Below are positions 4,855-5,037 of a stretch of 5,037 nt of DNA, piece by piece (position 1 is the first letter of the stretch; every line of letters begins with the position of its first letter). The stretch is from Thermoplasmata archaeon. Lineage in GTDB: Archaea; Thermoplasmatota; Thermoplasmata; Lutacidiplasmatales; UBA184. A program made the translations under genes and the position numbers. The DNA lies in assembly GCA_030043405.1 (NCBI GenBank), contig JASHXS010000033.1:1-5037 (forward strand), in the 5' to 3' direction. Below the pieces are notes generated by a model. The model worked only from the letters and a program-made list of their open reading frames with translations. It made no database searches and was not told the DNA's origin.

Positions 4855-5037
4855 CTAGGCCGGGACGACCAGCTCGCCGCCCGGCTTTTGGTTGGACGGG
4901 ACCCGATGCGTCTTGACGCCCTTCGCCTGCCAGAAGACCTCGGCGAACTCCTGGACCTGTTTCAGGAGCTCCTGGGCGTCGGCGATGTTCGTCCCCTGCC
5001 GGGTCTTGGAGGCCTGCTTCAGGATCTTCCAGGTGAG
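4855..5037 (-). CDS. Unrecognised protein, C-terminal 60 residues (5' end outside window)
   Basis: The frame enters from the right edge without a stop and ends at TAG (4855-4857). The visible part begins LTWKILKQASKTRQGTNIA, continues with an amphipathic, helix-prone stretch (DAQELLKQVQEFAEVFWQAK, residues 20-39), then a short basic, Pro-containing tail ending GGELVVPA. No cysteine, membrane segment or known catalytic motif is visible. I do not recognise the family. Codon use (strong G/C third positions) matches the other genes, which supports a real coding end. It sits 50 bp upstream of hutH on the same strand, so the two may share a transcript; a role in histidine breakdown is not shown by the sequence. 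Confidence 0.7.
   Translation of the reverse strand, partial: LTWKILKQASKTRQGTNIADAQELLKQVQEFAEVFWQAKGVKTHRVPSNQKPGGELVVPA

Noticed and set aside
3602..4858. 418-codon plus-strand open frame opposite hutH
   Set aside because: It is antisense to a well-conserved hutH with all active-site residues. Its translation is Arg/Gly/Glu-rich with no domain, as expected for a shadow frame in GC-rich coding DNA.

Overview
This window is very GC-rich (about 70% by eye, not counted) and gene-dense. It most likely comes from an archaeon, perhaps a high-GC member of the Thermoplasmatota. The archaeal reading rests on three things. AT-rich TATA-like boxes sit about 25 bases upstream of start codons with no room for a leader. 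Shine-Dalgarno sequences are weak or absent. One gene encodes a small protein with an N-terminal helix-turn-helix-like region and two Cys4 zinc ribbons. The phylum is inference; a bacterial origin is not strictly excluded.

Layout from left to right. (1) The 3' end of a plus-strand mutY (A/G-specific adenine glycosylase) runs off the left edge; only its Nudix-like 8-oxoguanine-recognition domain is visible. It overlaps the next gene tail to tail by 119 bp. (2) A minus-strand pair follows. A short receiver-domain protein has lost most phosphorylation-pocket residues. 23 bp downstream of it lies a GlcD/D-lactate-dehydrogenase-type FAD-linked oxidase. (3) A 277-bp divergent intergenic region (2287-2563) holds the most AT-rich DNA of the window. 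It contains a GC-only 9-bp hairpin at the receiver start, a possible minus-strand TATA box, a TATATA box inside an inverted repeat, a possible 35-codon leaderless ORF, a second TATA-like box and a 10-bp palindrome. (4) The plus-strand zinc-ribbon protein comes next. (5) A complete minus-strand hutH (histidine ammonia-lyase) follows; its stop codon abuts that of the zinc-ribbon gene in one TGATCA palindrome. (6) At the right edge is the C-terminal 60 residues of an unrecognised minus-strand protein, probably co-transcribed with hutH.

The genes do not form one obvious pathway. MutY is base-excision repair of oxidised guanine, HutH is histidine catabolism (no hutU, hutI or formiminoglutamate hydrolase gene is in view), and the FAD oxidase is 2-hydroxyacid oxidation. 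The least ordinary parts are the pseudo-receiver paired with a flavoprotein, the structured divergent control region facing the zinc-ribbon gene, and the MutY end, which has an intact Nudix box and an arginine-rich tail encoded antisense to the oxidase. I see no mobile element, CRISPR array, tRNA or rRNA. I did not find a convincing complete new system in this window.
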